Source: Lutraria lutraria
Lineage: Eukaryota > Mollusca > Bivalvia > Venerida > Mactridae
NCBI GenBank assembly: GCA_964023205.1
Contig: OZ026845.1
Span: 10,116,001-10,180,000, forward strand
Direction: 5' to 3'
Length of the DNA stretch: 64,000 nt
The notes under the pieces were generated by a model. The model did no database searches and was not told where the DNA came from. It worked only from the letters and a program-made list of their open reading frames with translations. Positions 24,901-34,240 of this stretch are shown here, in pieces. How positions within the stretch are numbered: the first letter of the stretch is position 1; each line of letters starts with the position of its first letter. A program made the position numbers and the translations under genes.

Positions 24901-24933
24901 CATTGAACGACGGTCTGAAATTTGTTGACGTAA
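808..24933 (-). CDS. Lachesin/IgLON/DIP-like GPI-anchored cell adhesion gene (whole model, 7 exons)
   Basis: Joined model, minus strand: 24933-24821, 21143-(into gap at 20952), 16590-16441, 15332-15204, 13693-13406, 1714-1511, 911-808. All junctions are GT-AG. Phases agree: A/B phase 0, the others phase 1, with split codons giving Tyr (C/D), Tyr (D/E), Glu (E/F) and Asp (F/G). The product has three I-set-like Ig domains, each with the Cys...Trp...Tyr-x-Cys core, a Thr-rich linker and a terminal hydrophobic segment, roughly 400 residues without signal peptide. Lachesin, vertebrate IgLONs and arthropod DIPs share this layout and act at the outer cell surface in neuronal recognition or cell-cell adhesion; the same role here is inferred. 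The start codon and signal peptide are not securely found. Introns are about 3.7, 4.1+, 1.1, 1.5, 11.7 and 0.6 kb. Which subfamily it belongs to cannot be settled without a tree. Confidence 0.9.
1511..1714 (-). CDS. Exon F: Thr-rich and Tyr-rich membrane-proximal linker
   Basis: Exon of 204 nt (68 codons), phase 1 to phase 1, with acceptor acattgtttctcAG and donor CAAG|GTATTG. Joined to exon E it reads VLYE-YKEPTTTTEMMTTP, then LPRTTTYNYHG. The later part is Asn/Lys-rich (NGNRKNKKNGRQ) and ends in MDYYYYNDPRYNRQ. A Thr-rich stretch directly after an L-Y-E junction is what follows Ig3 in many DIP and lachesin relatives, where it acts as a probably O-glycosylated stalk. The exon contains no domain I recognise. 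The donor is weaker than the others but the phase into exon G is correct. Confidence 0.82.
1715..3249. other. Intron E/F, exon F-proximal part
   Basis: Non-coding on inspection apart from the MITE at 2587-2761. The minus-strand open frame at 2355-2597 is AT-rich and has no splice or domain support. Confidence 0.6.
2587..2761 (+). mobile_element. MITE, CAGTACAAC-end family, copy 1
   Basis: A 175-bp element starting CAGTACAACATCTCCAGAGC and ending with the inverted form (GCTCTACAGAGGTTGTACTG). The interior repeats 'gagcaacaacctctcaa' motifs shared with copies at 44325-44498 and 47283-47454. Terminal inverted repeats are about 20 bp with a few mismatches. No TA duplication is preserved here. 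No transposase is present. Confidence 0.7.
3738..8920. repeat. Higher-order repeat domain, 1573-bp superunit
   Basis: The marker variant AATCACCTGGATGTCTAAAC recurs at 3738, 4981, 6554 and 8127. Spacing is 1243, 1573 and 1573 bp, so the first superunit is 330 bp (10 units) shorter. The 1573-bp copies are nearly identical over their full length, with rare single changes (CAAAGG at 5229 and 6802 versus CATAGG at the same place in the last copy; TTGGCAATAACC only near 8651). The last copy breaks off near 8920 into a different unit order. About 390 bp of the superunit reappears at about 9480-9870. Confidence 0.9.
10097..13220. repeat. Second higher-order domain, 1.34-1.38 kb and 470-bp superunits
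   Basis: Blocks at 10097-10600 recur at 11441-11943 (shift 1344). Blocks at 10593-11078 recur at 11974-12327 with related order (shift about 1381). The block 12488-12736 recurs at 12958-13206 (shift 470). Shared diagnostic variants include 'aaagatacataggacattccc' junctions and 'catttgacatggac'. Units here are mostly of the CATAGGACATTG type, unlike the mixed types of the left domain, so the two halves of the array have evolved separately. Confidence 0.8.
13406..13693 (-). CDS. Exon E: complete Ig domain 3
   Basis: Exon of 288 nt (96 codons), phase 1 to phase 1, with acceptor ttatttttacatAG and donor TATG|GTAGGT. It reads VPIVKLLNTRLGQSRGKDT, ILECSVTSYPRASIRWLKNG, then HNTVTLTLEIVFIDRDDYGE and YICEAENLLGTRRASMVLY. 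G-Q-x-x-G-x-D-x-x-L-E-C...W-x-K-N-G...D-Y-G-x-Y-x-C-x-A-x-N is the third Ig domain of lachesin/DIP/IgLON proteins, and the VLY ending continues as VLYE into exon F. If the donor is not used, translation stops two codons later (GGT AGG TAG). The intron that follows holds the 10 kb minisatellite. Confidence 0.95.
13707..14950. other. Intron D/E, repeat-poor part
   Basis: I see no exon and no clear element except a TA-rich run at 14864-14892. The plus-strand open frame at 14239-14448 is AT-rich and unsupported. Confidence 0.5.
14864..14892. repeat. TA dinucleotide microsatellite
   Basis: An interrupted (AT)n run of about 29 bp in the intron between exons D and E. Confidence 0.8.
14955..15092 (-). 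mobile_element. tRNA-derived SINE relic
   Basis: On the minus strand, GCGGTCATTGTGCAGTGGTC, then 'agtgcgctggacttgcaaca' and 'gttcgggttggaatcccgat', follow the order of a tRNA: A-box-like TGTGCAGTGGTC and B-box-like GGTTGGAATCC. The lower-coordinate part would be its tail. It is intronic and antisense to nothing coding. It is not an intact tRNA gene because the acceptor stem does not pair. Confidence 0.5.
15204..15332 (-). CDS. Exon D: second half of Ig domain 2
   Basis: Exon of 129 nt with acceptor ggtcctttttcAG and donor CAGT|GTAAGT, phase 1 to phase 1. It reads (Y)LSAVGETLLIRNIQRF, then QSGEYVCVAFNGVPRAD and TRAMSVQVQ(Y). The G-E-T-L-x-I...S-G-E-Y-V-C pattern supplies the E and F strands and the second Cys of Ig2. 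CVAFNGVP matches the C-x-A-S-N-G-V-P-P signature that typifies the second domain of this family. It is too short to have been noticed as a long ORF, but the splice sites, phase and motif agree. The C/D and D/E introns are 1.1 and 1.5 kb. Confidence 0.9.
16441..16590 (-). CDS. Exon C: first half of Ig domain 2
   Basis: Exon of 150 nt with acceptor tgttttgtttcAG and donor GAAT|GTAAGT, phase 1 to phase 1. It reads (V)PAHILNKGSSRDTDVKEG, then DLTLSCKSTGIPRPNITW and FMKPLEAKESKE. The G-x-x-x-x-L-x-C...P-x-P-x-I-x-W pattern holds the B-strand Cys and C-strand Trp of an I-set domain. NIT in the C strand is an N-glycosylation sequon. The VPP-like domain boundary at the exon start (V-P-A-H-I) is where Ig1 hands over to Ig2 in IgLON and lachesin proteins. 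Reading on past the donor meets a stop after more intron sequence, so the exon end is well constrained by the join to exon D. Confidence 0.9.
17049..17110. repeat. GTGATACG / CGTATCAC palindrome cluster
   Basis: GTGATACGCAATCGTATCAC is a perfect 8-bp inverted repeat with a 4-base loop. It is followed within 35 bp by 'gtatcacaatacg' and 'gtatcgcatcg', further copies of the same half-site. It may be the remains of a fold-back element. Confidence 0.55.
18524..18617 (+). mobile_element. Truncated MITE of the CAGTGCAA family
   Basis: Begins CAGTGCAAGTTCTCCCAAGC, continues 'aacaccctttgggag' as in the 44325 copy, and ends with 'gttgctctagggaggtt'. The far end is missing or diverged. It lies in the intron between exons B and C. 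Confidence 0.6.
19573..19920 (-). pseudogene. 3' fragment of a non-LTR retrotransposon (reverse transcriptase C-terminus)
   Basis: The minus-strand frame contains GYLSQKGLIKSCCVMCSKSS, RAPDYLHEHFIPLSSVHYYS and SFAYQGCSLWNEMPQHIREV, followed by SLIQYKSTVKAHLL. This is the conserved tail after the RT domain in Jockey/CR1/RTE-like LINEs (L-P-x-x-x-R...APDYL...TR...SF-x-Y-x-G-x-x-LWN-x-LP-x-x-IR...FK-x-x-x-K-x-HL). The 5' part, including the RT catalytic motif, is absent, so it is a dead 5'-truncated copy. It lies in the B/C intron in the same sense as the host gene. Confidence 0.8.
20317..20371 (+). mobile_element. MITE end fragment
   Basis: Carries 'gaggttgttgcttaagaga' and 'gagatgttgtattgta', resembling the 3' end of the CAGTnnAACCTC MITE (gaggttgtactgta). 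Only the end is present. Confidence 0.4.
20753..20952. other. Assembly gap, 200 N
   Basis: Exactly 200 N, probably a placeholder of arbitrary size. It removes the 3' end and donor of exon B of the Ig gene. Confidence 0.99.
20953..21143 (-). CDS. Exon B: C-terminal half of Ig domain 1, 3' end lost in assembly gap
   Basis: The exon starts after the acceptor ...ttattattgtAG at 21144 in phase 0. It encodes IIWMNPQRTLFSNEK, then a W-N-L-K-I strand, a D-S-G-E-Y-M-C motif and INTSPVKIKRV. The Trp, Leu-x-Ile and Asp-x-Gly-x-Tyr-x-Cys elements are the C, E and F strands of Ig1. YMC followed by x-I-N-T-x-P is very characteristic of the lachesin/DIP/IgLON first domain. The reading frame runs into the 200-N gap at 20952; the exon should end in the gap in phase 1 after roughly 8-12 more codons. 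The open frame beyond the gap (20697-20752) reads differently and is probably intron. Confidence 0.87.
21144..24079. other. Intron A/B, non-coding
   Basis: No exon seen in the gene frame. At 22062-22133 the plus strand has ATGGCGGCGTCTATGG with 24 codons before a stop; no donor or continuation is visible. CpG content is locally higher around 22570-22810. The open frames at 22303-22602 and 22648-22884 have no family I recognise. Confidence 0.5.
24080..24790. repeat. G/T-rich degenerate minisatellite (TATGGTAATGT motif)
   Basis: About 30 degenerate copies of TATGGTAATGTTTGTTTGT or TATGGTAATGTATGTTAATA, roughly 17-40 bp apart. The plus strand is almost free of C, giving strong strand asymmetry. 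It ends about 30 bp from the donor of exon A, inside the intron. Confidence 0.85.
24821..24933 (-). CDS. Exon A: N-terminal half of Ig domain 1
   Basis: Minus-strand exon of 113 nt. The acceptor follows a pyrimidine stretch (tttgtatttccAG) and the donor is ACG|GTAAGT. It enters in phase 1 and leaves in phase 0. It encodes 37 complete codons, including NFRPSFNESLEV and AGQTAVLPCYARYKGK; the Cys is the B-strand cysteine of Ig1. The sequon NES at residues 10-12 of the exon could be N-glycosylated. The next exon opens with IIWMNPQ, supplying the C-strand Trp at the expected spacing. An alternative frame is open across this stretch, but only the frame given joins the next exon as an Ig domain. A signal-peptide exon ending in phase 1 must lie upstream at higher coordinates. 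Confidence 0.87.
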
Positions 24934-27900
24934 CTGGAAATACAAAACAAATTCAGTGATATACATGTACATTATCATAATCAAGGGGGAATAGTCGACC
25001 GTTACACGAATTGTTTTCATTGATGCTCTGTATAGTGCCTTGGCATCAGCATCCCCAAAAAGCACGTGGCTTTCAGTGGGTTTCCCTTGACGCATATCAG
25101 AAGTATAATCTACTGCCAAAATGTGTACGGATATTGTATGTATTTATTCAACATACTATACTATTCAATCACATGTTTTAAAATCTCATTTGAATGGTAC
25201 TCATTTTAGACTGGTGTGAGGAAATTTTAGGACACATTAAAAGAAGTGACATTTGCTTAATCCGCCGGTCTTAATGTTTCATGTGGATTGTTGCGAACAA
25301 TAAAACGTAGTAAAGTTAAATTAAAGATTTATAATAACCTATACCTAGTATATTACAATTATAATACATATCCTCTATTTAGCTGAGAACATGAGAACTA
25401 AATAAACTTGTACATATTATTATTGATAAGTTACTGCGTAGATTTACTTTTAATACATTTACATCAAACGAATGAAGACGTTAGGTCTAAAAACCTGCGA
25501 TTTGTCTTGGCATTTGATGAAACGTGTGGATACGTGTTAGATTGTTGTAACAAATCGTATCGTATTTTTACGTTAAATTCTTTACTTATTTTATAAGGAT
25601 TTCATACTAATATGTCGAACAAGTTATTCGAACATTGGAGGCAAATAATCACGGGGTGTCAAAAACACATATCAACGTATAAAATGCTGGCAGTTTAAAG
25701 GGAATAAAAAAACTGCATCAAGAAAATTGGAAAGCGGCACAGAAAAAAAAACTTTTTCGGAACGTCGAGGGTATTTACGACAACATATAAGGACATTTCT
25801 AAGAGGTTTGAAGCGTTCAAATTTGTCTTCCTTAAAGAACCGATACAATGTTAGACACAATAAGCAACGGCATGTGGTGCATAAAACCTAAAAAACATGA
25901 ATATACGTTAAGATAGTTGAATAAGTTGGAGAAATTCCCCCACGTTCGATTAAAGTACGAGTAGTTCTTTGCTTCTAAACGATCCCAATAAGAAAATACA
26001 CTGATGAAGAAGCCGGACAGAAGATGATAAATTATGTAGTTTTTCTAAGCCAATAAAGTACTTGTTAAAAGGAAAGATCAAGACTGTATTGTGGTTGTCA
26101 TGATTTAAAATGATTTCCGGTGTCAGTTTTTGCCCCAACACAAATGGCTTGCTTTTAACGGCCAATAATTTACGGTTTCAGTGGATCCGTCTATAATACA
26201 GAGAAGCAGACGATAAAAGGTTTAAGCAGACGCTTGAGCGTCTATCATCAATGTTATGCTAATGGACGCGACGTAGGATAGTGATTTCTTCTTCATTTGG
26301 CTAACGAACAATCACAATGACCAAAAAAAAGCACATGTAGGAAATTGTTTTTATTCCCTGGTTTACTGTTACTCATATATATGTGTCATTATACGATGGT
26401 GACGAAATTATTATTATTATTAGTGTACTAATGTCAATTAGTAATGGAACGCTACACGTGAGACTTGTTTGTTCCTTTTAGGTCAACGTGTTCTGATGTT
26501 GATATTGTTCTTAATGGCGTGAAAGAAAAGAAATAATCTTAGACTGTCTGTATAAAAGTTTGTGCCACTCAAATCCTTATTGTCTCCGAGTTGTACTAAT
26601 CTTGTTACCGGTTTTCTAAACATTAGGAACCTGATAGCGCAATGAAATAAGAATTATTTGTGAGTGTTCTGGTCTGAGCATGCGCAGTAAGAAGTTAATG
26701 AGTCGTAATGGTCGCAGATAAGCGCGATGTCGTCGTGTCTTTGTCGGATTAATGGTCGAAAGTCAATGTAACAGAAGTGTGAAGAAAATTACACACGATT
26801 GGTTCAGAAATCGTCTTTGCATTTACAAGAGAAAAGAAAATACCGGGAAAGACTTTTTTTATTTTTGCTGATGAGACGGCAATCTTATATCTATTGCATG
26901 AAATACTTAGGTACCGTGAATTGCAAGAAAAGGTGTTAAGAAATGAAAGTTTAAGCTCTAGTGTAGCTAAAAGACCTTTCATATGCGTATAAACACTGGC
27001 GAATGGTCAAATAAGTGTCCGGACGCTAATGGATAGCACAATGAACAATAAGAGTATCTAAGAATAGCGGACTCGTAACTCTTGATTAAAATATTTTTAT
27101 TACGATCACGTAGTGCGGCTTGCGAAAATGAGAAATGATCTGACAGTTGTTAATGTGAACGCATTATGATGAATTATTTGTTTTGGGTTTTACGTCCCTT
27201 TTCAACAGCCATAGTCTTGGGAAGAACCAGTACCAGCCTGACTCCCATTCTCCGTAAGCAACCGCCTACTTTCTCAAATAAATAGATATGGACTCGAACC
27301 CACAACCCTCTATCAGTGAGAGGTTACAGTGATTTGAAGTCAGCGACCTTAACCACTCGACCACGGAGGCGGGTCGTATAACGAATGAAGCCAACTACAT
27401 GTTCATTTGTAACTGTGCGCATAAATACAATAATATACTAATAATAATCTTATTTACTTCTGTAAGAAACTATATACTGTAGTTCCCGTTATTTTTTACA
27501 TTAAGTTATAAAACTTCTCGCTGATATTTGATAATTCAAGGTTAATGTCATTTTCCAAATTTATAAAGACACACCGAGTAGAATGTTGCTATTGAAACAG
27601 GTCTGTATTAACACTTACAAATTGATTTTCAATTGAATTTATCACCCCGGGTGTTTAGAGAATTGAGATATTTTCTGTCACTAATAGCGGAAGTATGTGT
27701 TTTTTGTATTTTCTCTGTTTTATCACAGCAATGTTCTAAGATATAACGCGTTCGTAAAATACAAATGATTGAATCAAATTCTAATTGATTCATCAATAGA
27801 GAGATTTTAATTCACTTGGTGTTGACGCTTTGAATTTAAGTTCAAGAATTATCAAGTAAATGCATAAAATTCTACATTCACCTGACAAGACACTTTCAAA

Positions 27901-30900
27901 GCGACTCCTTGCCGGATTTATGTAAGAACATAAAAAAACAAGAAGTGTCTTTAAGTAAGACAGTCGCGAAGTGTCTTTGATGTTATGATGCATGTTTTTT
28001 TTTAATTCCTGGACTGCCGTTATAGTACCCTGTGAACACCACTTATCACCTAGCAGTCCAATTAGGTCACGCATTAAAATGTTGCTATCAGGTCAGCTAA
28101 ATAAATTACGCATTTACTCATATCTACTGTATATTAATTCAAATAAATGTAAAATGTTTGTCAAGAACGGTTTATAACATAATTTCGACCGCAGAATACA
28201 TTTTCGTAAATTTTATTTTACAAATTTTACAACCACAAAAAGTACACTTAAACAATGCAGACTCGCTATTATGTTGGTGTGGCCTTAATATTTCTACGCT
28301 TTTTAAATTCACCCAATGGAAGGAAGAGTTTCCCCTGAATCATCTAGTAGAATAAGGAATTTCTCCGGAATAATTAATACGTCATGCCAAGAAATATAGG
28401 TCAAAAGTCAGCTTAGACACATTCCCGAAAAAAAAAAACTTCCAAAAAAAATCGGAATTTGGATCAACTATGAATAAGTACAGATTTGTTGATAATAAAT
28501 GAATCTGGAAATTTAGTAAAGTTAAGTTAAAACATGCTTAATTGCTTATAAATAACACTTCTACCTTATAACTAACACCGTTAACATTTTTCTACATGTC
28601 TGAAGACCTTAAGCAATTGAACTAACAAACTCAGCATATAATTCTCTGATACTTGAACATTTGGGATTTTATTATAAAGATGCTTACATGAAAGAAATTG
28701 TCTAATGTTTTTTAAATCTGAATTTGACGCAAAGCCCTTGAAAAAGCTATATACTAACTTGAAAAAAGAAAGTGTGAAGTTGGCAAGAGGTTTTTTTTTA
28801 TACTTACAGAAGTAAATATAGCCAAATATGGTATCAAAATGTGCAATAATGTGTTGGCTACGTGATGTTTTATCTTTAATTGAAATTTGATCATTTGTGA
28901 ATCATAAGAACAATGTTTTGCTTGTGAATAATTGCGCATCTTGAGTTTTAATTAGATGTTATGCTCAATATAAAGGTGCGTTCTTTCTTTTTCGTGTTAG
29001 TATATATTGATTTGAGGAGAGCCAGTTAAAAACAACAACAATATACATATATTCTCTTCGAGTATACATATATATTCACCAGCTTGAAATTTAAAATGCC
29101 GTAAACTGTTTTCAATCCAATGGAAGTTCTTTCCTGAGTATTTATAAATACTGGTAGTACAACATCTTGAAGACTATTCCTGCTTTGTACAGTTTTTTGT
29201 TTGGTTTAGTTCCATTCTTGGTCATAGTGTTGAAATATTAAATGATTATGGGTATTTTTTGTACAGGCTGGTTTCTTGTCTGCATACATGTATTATTCAC
29301 TCACGTGCAAGTCTGCGGTACTGTGTGTGTAAACAAGGCCACGTTCCTTGCTGTTTATTTAATAAATATCTTAATCAACAACCGCTCGGTCAATAACTCT
29401 GTAAAGTCCAAAAGAACATGTTTTAAACAAAAAAGCCTCAGAGCAGCTTTGTATTGATTTGACCTGATCGTGTAACCTCATTTTTCTGGCAAATTTCCCA
29501 CTTAATAATGATACAAAGTGGCTCTGAACTTCAAACTGACATTGCAGAATTCTTTGGAAGCACTTCATCTATTTTTCGCATTTTGGCACTACTTACATAA
29601 GAGGCATTTCACAATTTTCCATAATTGGGGGTGTTTCTTCAATTTACAAATGTTGTGTATTATTAACAGTCCGCTAATGATGCAGTATGGGTCTGTGGTG
29701 GGGGCTTAACTATGCATTTGAACTGCATCTCAATGAACGCAATATAACACAGATGTGAATCAAACGTTCTTATCTAATTTATTTAAATACAAACCACCAT
29801 TATATTGTAATTATCAAGTACAGTGCATCGTTGCACACTTGTGAAGAACTAATTTGTACCAACAGGTACCGAACTAAAGGGTACATGTTACACGATTAAT
29901 AACGCTACATGCAAACATCGACACCTTGTATTAAATATAGACAGATGTTTTTTCGTTGTTTTATTGTAAGCTTTTAATATTGGAATATACTGATGCCAAC
30001 TTGTCTCGCCATGATATGGATGCAACATGTACATAGTTATAGTTTGTTATGTATTTGATGTTGTAAGTTTTGGGGGTGTATAATGCTTTTATCAAAGGTA
30101 ATGCTCAAATGCAAGGTAGGCATTTATTTTTACCAGCTCTTCTGGGTTACCGACCAGTTCCATTTTCGTCATTTATTTACAAAGCATTTGGTTTCCCTAT
30201 ATCGCTTCCGAGACATTAATTATTACTGGTAACCAACGTGAGTGAGTCGCAATGGGTATCTATAGACAACATAAATGTATATGAAGTCACTGACCACGTG
30301 GTCAGCCACATACGAGTCTTCAAAACACGCTTTACATATATGTAACCATGGGAACTAGTACATTTTACGTAAAATCCAACTTATTTCTTTATGAATACGA
30401 TAAATCAGGACTGATATAAAGAATAAATCACAAAGAAGTTATTTCTAACTGATACATTTAAAAAAGTAAGCCAAACTCTATTCTGGGCACTGTACCTTTC
30501 ATTATTTATAAACTTAATTAAATGGTTACAACTATTTTGCAGACATCTCTGTAGTGATTACATGTTTTATTAGAATTCACATATTGTCTTGAAAGACTGA
30601 AGACCAATCAATCAGCATCATTAAGTCAGTAGTGTATGTAATTGCTTTCACCATTGTAGATAATCATGAGAGCATCTACAGTATTGGCCATGTGACTGGC
30701 GAATATACATACATTGATGATTTTAGTGGAACACACTGAGCACTGTGCCTTTTCTGTAAGTTGGTGGCCATTTTTGGAAATTTTAAGATGGGTCCGTAGC
30801 AAAATGAATTACTGTGCCGTATTCTGTGCATTTATCAATCTTTGAACAATAGCTGTAGTCACATTGTGTGGGTTTTACGAGGAATAGTACTTGCTCATTT
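24934..30900. other. Non-coding, upstream of exon A
   Basis: No supported exon. It contains one SINE relic (27188-27378). Candidate minus-strand frames (25672-25860, 26749-26982, 27793-28074) lack a fitting phase-1 donor or recognisable domain. If the signal exon is at 57950 this is first-intron DNA; otherwise it is upstream flank. Confidence 0.5.
27188..27378 (-). mobile_element. tRNA-Ser/Leu-like SINE
   Basis: On the minus strand, GCCTCCGTGGTCGAGTGGTT, then AAGGTCGCTGACTTCAAATC and GAGGGTTGTGGGTTCGAGTC, match a type II tRNA head: A box TGGTCGAGTGG, B box GGTTCGAGTCC, with a long variable arm between. The downstream body has 'ggttcttcccaagactatgg'. The anticodon-loop position and lack of acceptor pairing argue against a working tRNA. 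Confidence 0.75.
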
Positions 30901-30939
30901 CGTGCCAAAAGTTCATCCTGTCACCAAAAGTAATTATGA

Positions 30940-31310
30940 AAATTCTAGGAGAAAAGTCGAAACAAAGGCGTCCAAGGTTAGCACAGAAAAGTGTCCTCTT
31001 TATTCCCGATGACACCCCTCCCGCACCACAACAGCTACAATGGAGGTTATCAACTGTAACAAATGACAATTGTTGTCCAACCCTTCCTTTATTCCAGACC
31101 TCGCCCTCTGTGACTTTTATTTGTTTCAAGAACTGAAAGATATGCCTGCTGGAAAGAAATATAACACCGGGGACGGCTTTCATATCTGCTGTTACACAGT
31201 ACCTAAAACATAGGTCGCCGTCATGATTGACAGCGGGAATACAAAAGCTCCCATGAAGATGGCAAAATTGCTTAGACGTAGGTGGAGAATATTCAGACAA
31301 AGAATAGAAA
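30940..31310 (+). pseudogene. Degenerate mariner-type transposase relic
   Basis: In shifting plus-strand frames the sequence keeps mariner landmarks in order. QRRPRLAQKSVLFIPDDTPP resembles the second catalytic Asp block (x-LLHDNAPAH). PSFIPDLALCDFYLFQELKD matches the Y-SPDLAP-D-x-x-LF-x-L-K block with the third Asp. AGKKYNT follows, then RWQNCLDVGGEY with a Ser where Phe is usual before DKE. Several frameshifts and stops separate the blocks, so it is inactive. The long minus-strand frame over the same bases (30875-31384) is a shadow. Confidence 0.75.
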
Positions 31311-33291
31311 TAATACTTAAAAATATGGTTTTCGTACTTATTGGGGAACAATATTATACTTGTTGGACTACGATGTTTGGCCAATTGGACTACCTAGTAA
31401 GGGTATTGAATACTGTATCATTGTGTATTGGACACCACCATGTTCTAATTCATAACACCATAGTGACTTAACACAGCACATTGTCGTGTATTATTTTTGT
31501 CTTTAGCCTTTTATCTCAAACATCATTTAAGGACCTTCATATTAAAAGTTGCATTTGTTAATGACAGCAATCATTCAGGGATACATATTTGGGGAAAAAA
31601 TCATAAAATCTTTCGCAAGTCGAAAAGTTTTTCATTTCTCGTGTTGTGCAATATCACAAGAGGTCAACTAAGACACAAAAGGTCAATCAGGCAGATACTT
31701 TCTGCTGATAAATGGTCTAATCAGGTCTCGTGACAATAATGGTCGTACAAAGACATCAATACTTCACCACGATGACATATTATTTGATTTGAATACGGTG
31801 AATGGTCTCTGAAACGTGAGTAGTAGAGTCTTTACGACTCTGTGTAGTAACATATCCTAAGTGTTTTTGGAGGGGGCAATGGTCATCTTTGATAATCTGT
31901 AGTATACAATTGGTATTGACATTTCTCCTGTTGATAAGATTCTTGTAGGTTTTTTTTGTTAGAACGAATGCAGAGACGATAAATACTGCAGAGTTTGTTT
32001 ATATGCTAGACTTGATCAGTGAAACATCGTCTCATCTTAAAGGTAACGACATTAATTTGTCTAGCTAATATAAGGATCTATCAATGTTTTAATGCGCCAG
32101 ACTTACACAACAAAAAGACCTTAATATGCGGCAATGAAAACAAGCAGGAAATTATGTGTAATGATATTGCATATCAGTGATGCAGCAAAATTTGAGCAAA
32201 ATGATATTTTTATCTTGTACGTGAAATAACATTGATTGTTGATGAACAAAACATCTATGTCAATGACGTTTGTTCGATTTGTGTTGTTACATTTTTTTGC
32301 AGTTTAATGTCTTGAATTAAAATCCTTTTGGGGATTTGTTGTTGTTGCTTTTTTCGACCCAAAAACCTATTTCATTTGTGGTTAAGTAAAGTTGACGCAA
32401 ACTTCGGAGAAAATACATTTCGATGTTTACAATTCTATCGGGAATGAACTATCATAAAAGAACAAACAAAACCATAATGTTATCAAACAATCCTATACTC
32501 CTTGGAGATATTTCATGTCACGATCTATTTTCAACATTTTCTTAACAATGAGTTGCAATAAAACAGAATTTGCAATAAAATTTGAAAATGATGCGATGCA
32601 AATGTAAGGTATTCACAAGGTTTATACCCCGGGCTGTCGTTATTATCAAAGCTTAGATAATTACTGTAAAGATCAAGCGTCATTAATACCCGTTAATTGT
32701 GTTGACATCTAAAATACAATAGCAAAAAAATGGAAATGAATAAGAACCAACTTGAAACTGTTGTGATTGCGTAATTCTATCACGAGACTGAAGCGACAGA
32801 TTCTTAAAGCACATCTGAAGCCTTTAACGCGTGTTTGGAACTGGTATTGATAAACACAGAAATAAAATCCTATGAAGAGTTCGTTGTTACTTAATGTTAT
32901 AGACACTCATTAAATGAACGGAAAGTTAAGGCTTGCAAAACACTTTATGCGTTGCTTGCAATTTACTAGTAAACATATTACACCTTTTTGTAAAATATAA
33001 TTTATATAAAATCCCAACTAGGAAGATAATTAATGAGAAGACTTTGTACTCGCTAGGATGATAATTATAAATCAGATTATTTATCAAAATAAAAGAAAAA
33101 CCTGACGTGTCAATTGTTTTGTAATTTCTTCGAAAATGTGTTGGCATAACCAATTATATTACAAAAATACAGGTATCATGCGATACTAATGGTTATTTGG
33201 TTATCTTAACTATACAGGTATGAATATTATCACTTATAAATACATTTGCTGCGTCATTTCAATTTCTTTGTAGATGGTTTTACCTGTGATA

Positions 33292-33375
33292 CAGTCAACC
33301 CCGTGTTAGTGGCCACCTTTCAATATAGGCCATCATGATAATAGTGCCCTTTTTAAAACGGCATTGACTATTTAT
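33292..33375 (+). mobile_element. MITE-like fragment with CAGTCAACC end
   Basis: CAGTCAACCCCGTGTTAGTG is followed by 'gccacctttcaatataggcc', which resembles 'gccacttccgaataaaggcc' in the element near 63750. The second end is not clear. Confidence 0.4.
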
Positions 33376-34083
33376 GGGTTCCTAAAAAAAATCGGACAAA
33401 ACACCCCACGTTCCCCAAGCTGTTGCTAGATCTCCCAACCCAATATTCATCCAATAAATTAGAACGTACAAAAATTGAGAGAAATAAAATAAAAGAAGGA
33501 GGACAAAAGGTGCAACAAGCAATCCAACGTCCCCAAATCTCTGTAAGGGACAACCTATCTATTTCAGTTACATATTTATCACTTCAACTGATAGCATGCA
33601 ATTATTTTCATTTATTTAATTGATCACAAATAGTTCGTTCATACTTTTTTAAGTCTATAATATATAACACAGAAATGTGTGTATTAAAACATGAAGCCAG
33701 TATCTAACATAGACATGTTTTACGTTTGGTAAAAGTTATGTTATCATCGTGTTACAGTTTTCCTAAAATCCAAAGAAGTACATGATCATGCAGTAAGAAG
33801 TGTCCCTGAAAGGTCTTGCTATGTGAATTTGGTCGTGCTTATATTGTTCATTTTACATCTAAGTCGTCATTCGTACAGCAAGATAAGATGCATGGATTAT
33901 ATCACATTTGTACATGTTTTTATCCCAATCCTGGTATTCAATCAAAGGTCTGTTGTCGATACAGATTGGCTGGGTTTCAAGAACGCGTACTTGAAACATT
34001 AAACAGACATTGCAGTCTAAATCATTACATCTGTAAGTAAAGTGTAAGTATTGTTTCACACCATATTGCTGTGTTCAAACGTA

Positions 34084-34240
34084 GCGTCAAGATAAAAAAT
34101 ACCAACCTCTTGCTGTAGAGCATTTGAAACATGACCCGGCTCTAGACCGCATTAAGATCACAGAAACCGAGAGGATACTAATGGAGGACATAAACCACAT
34201 CAGTACGGTGACCGAGAAACCGAATACCGGATCAATCTAA
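34084..34240 (+). pseudogene. Coding-like fragment of unknown origin, possibly LINE RT-proximal
   Basis: An open frame without ATG runs from just after a TAG at about 34081 to a TAA at 34238-34240. It reads YQPLAVEHLKHDPALDRIKI, then TETERILMEDINHISTVTEK and PNTGSI. The composition is hydrophilic and protein-like, unlike neighbouring AT-rich frames. The order I-x-I-T-E-x-E...L...IN...G-x-I loosely recalls the segment before the RT domain in LINE ORF2 proteins, but the key P-G-P-D motif is absent. The assignment is weak. Confidence 0.25.

Noticed and set aside
27290..27376. Functional tRNA-Ser or tRNA-Leu gene
   Set aside because: A and B boxes are good, but the acceptor stem does not pair and a SINE body follows.
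30875..31384. 169-codon minus-strand frame
   Set aside because: It is the complement of the mariner relic on the plus strand and has no family features.
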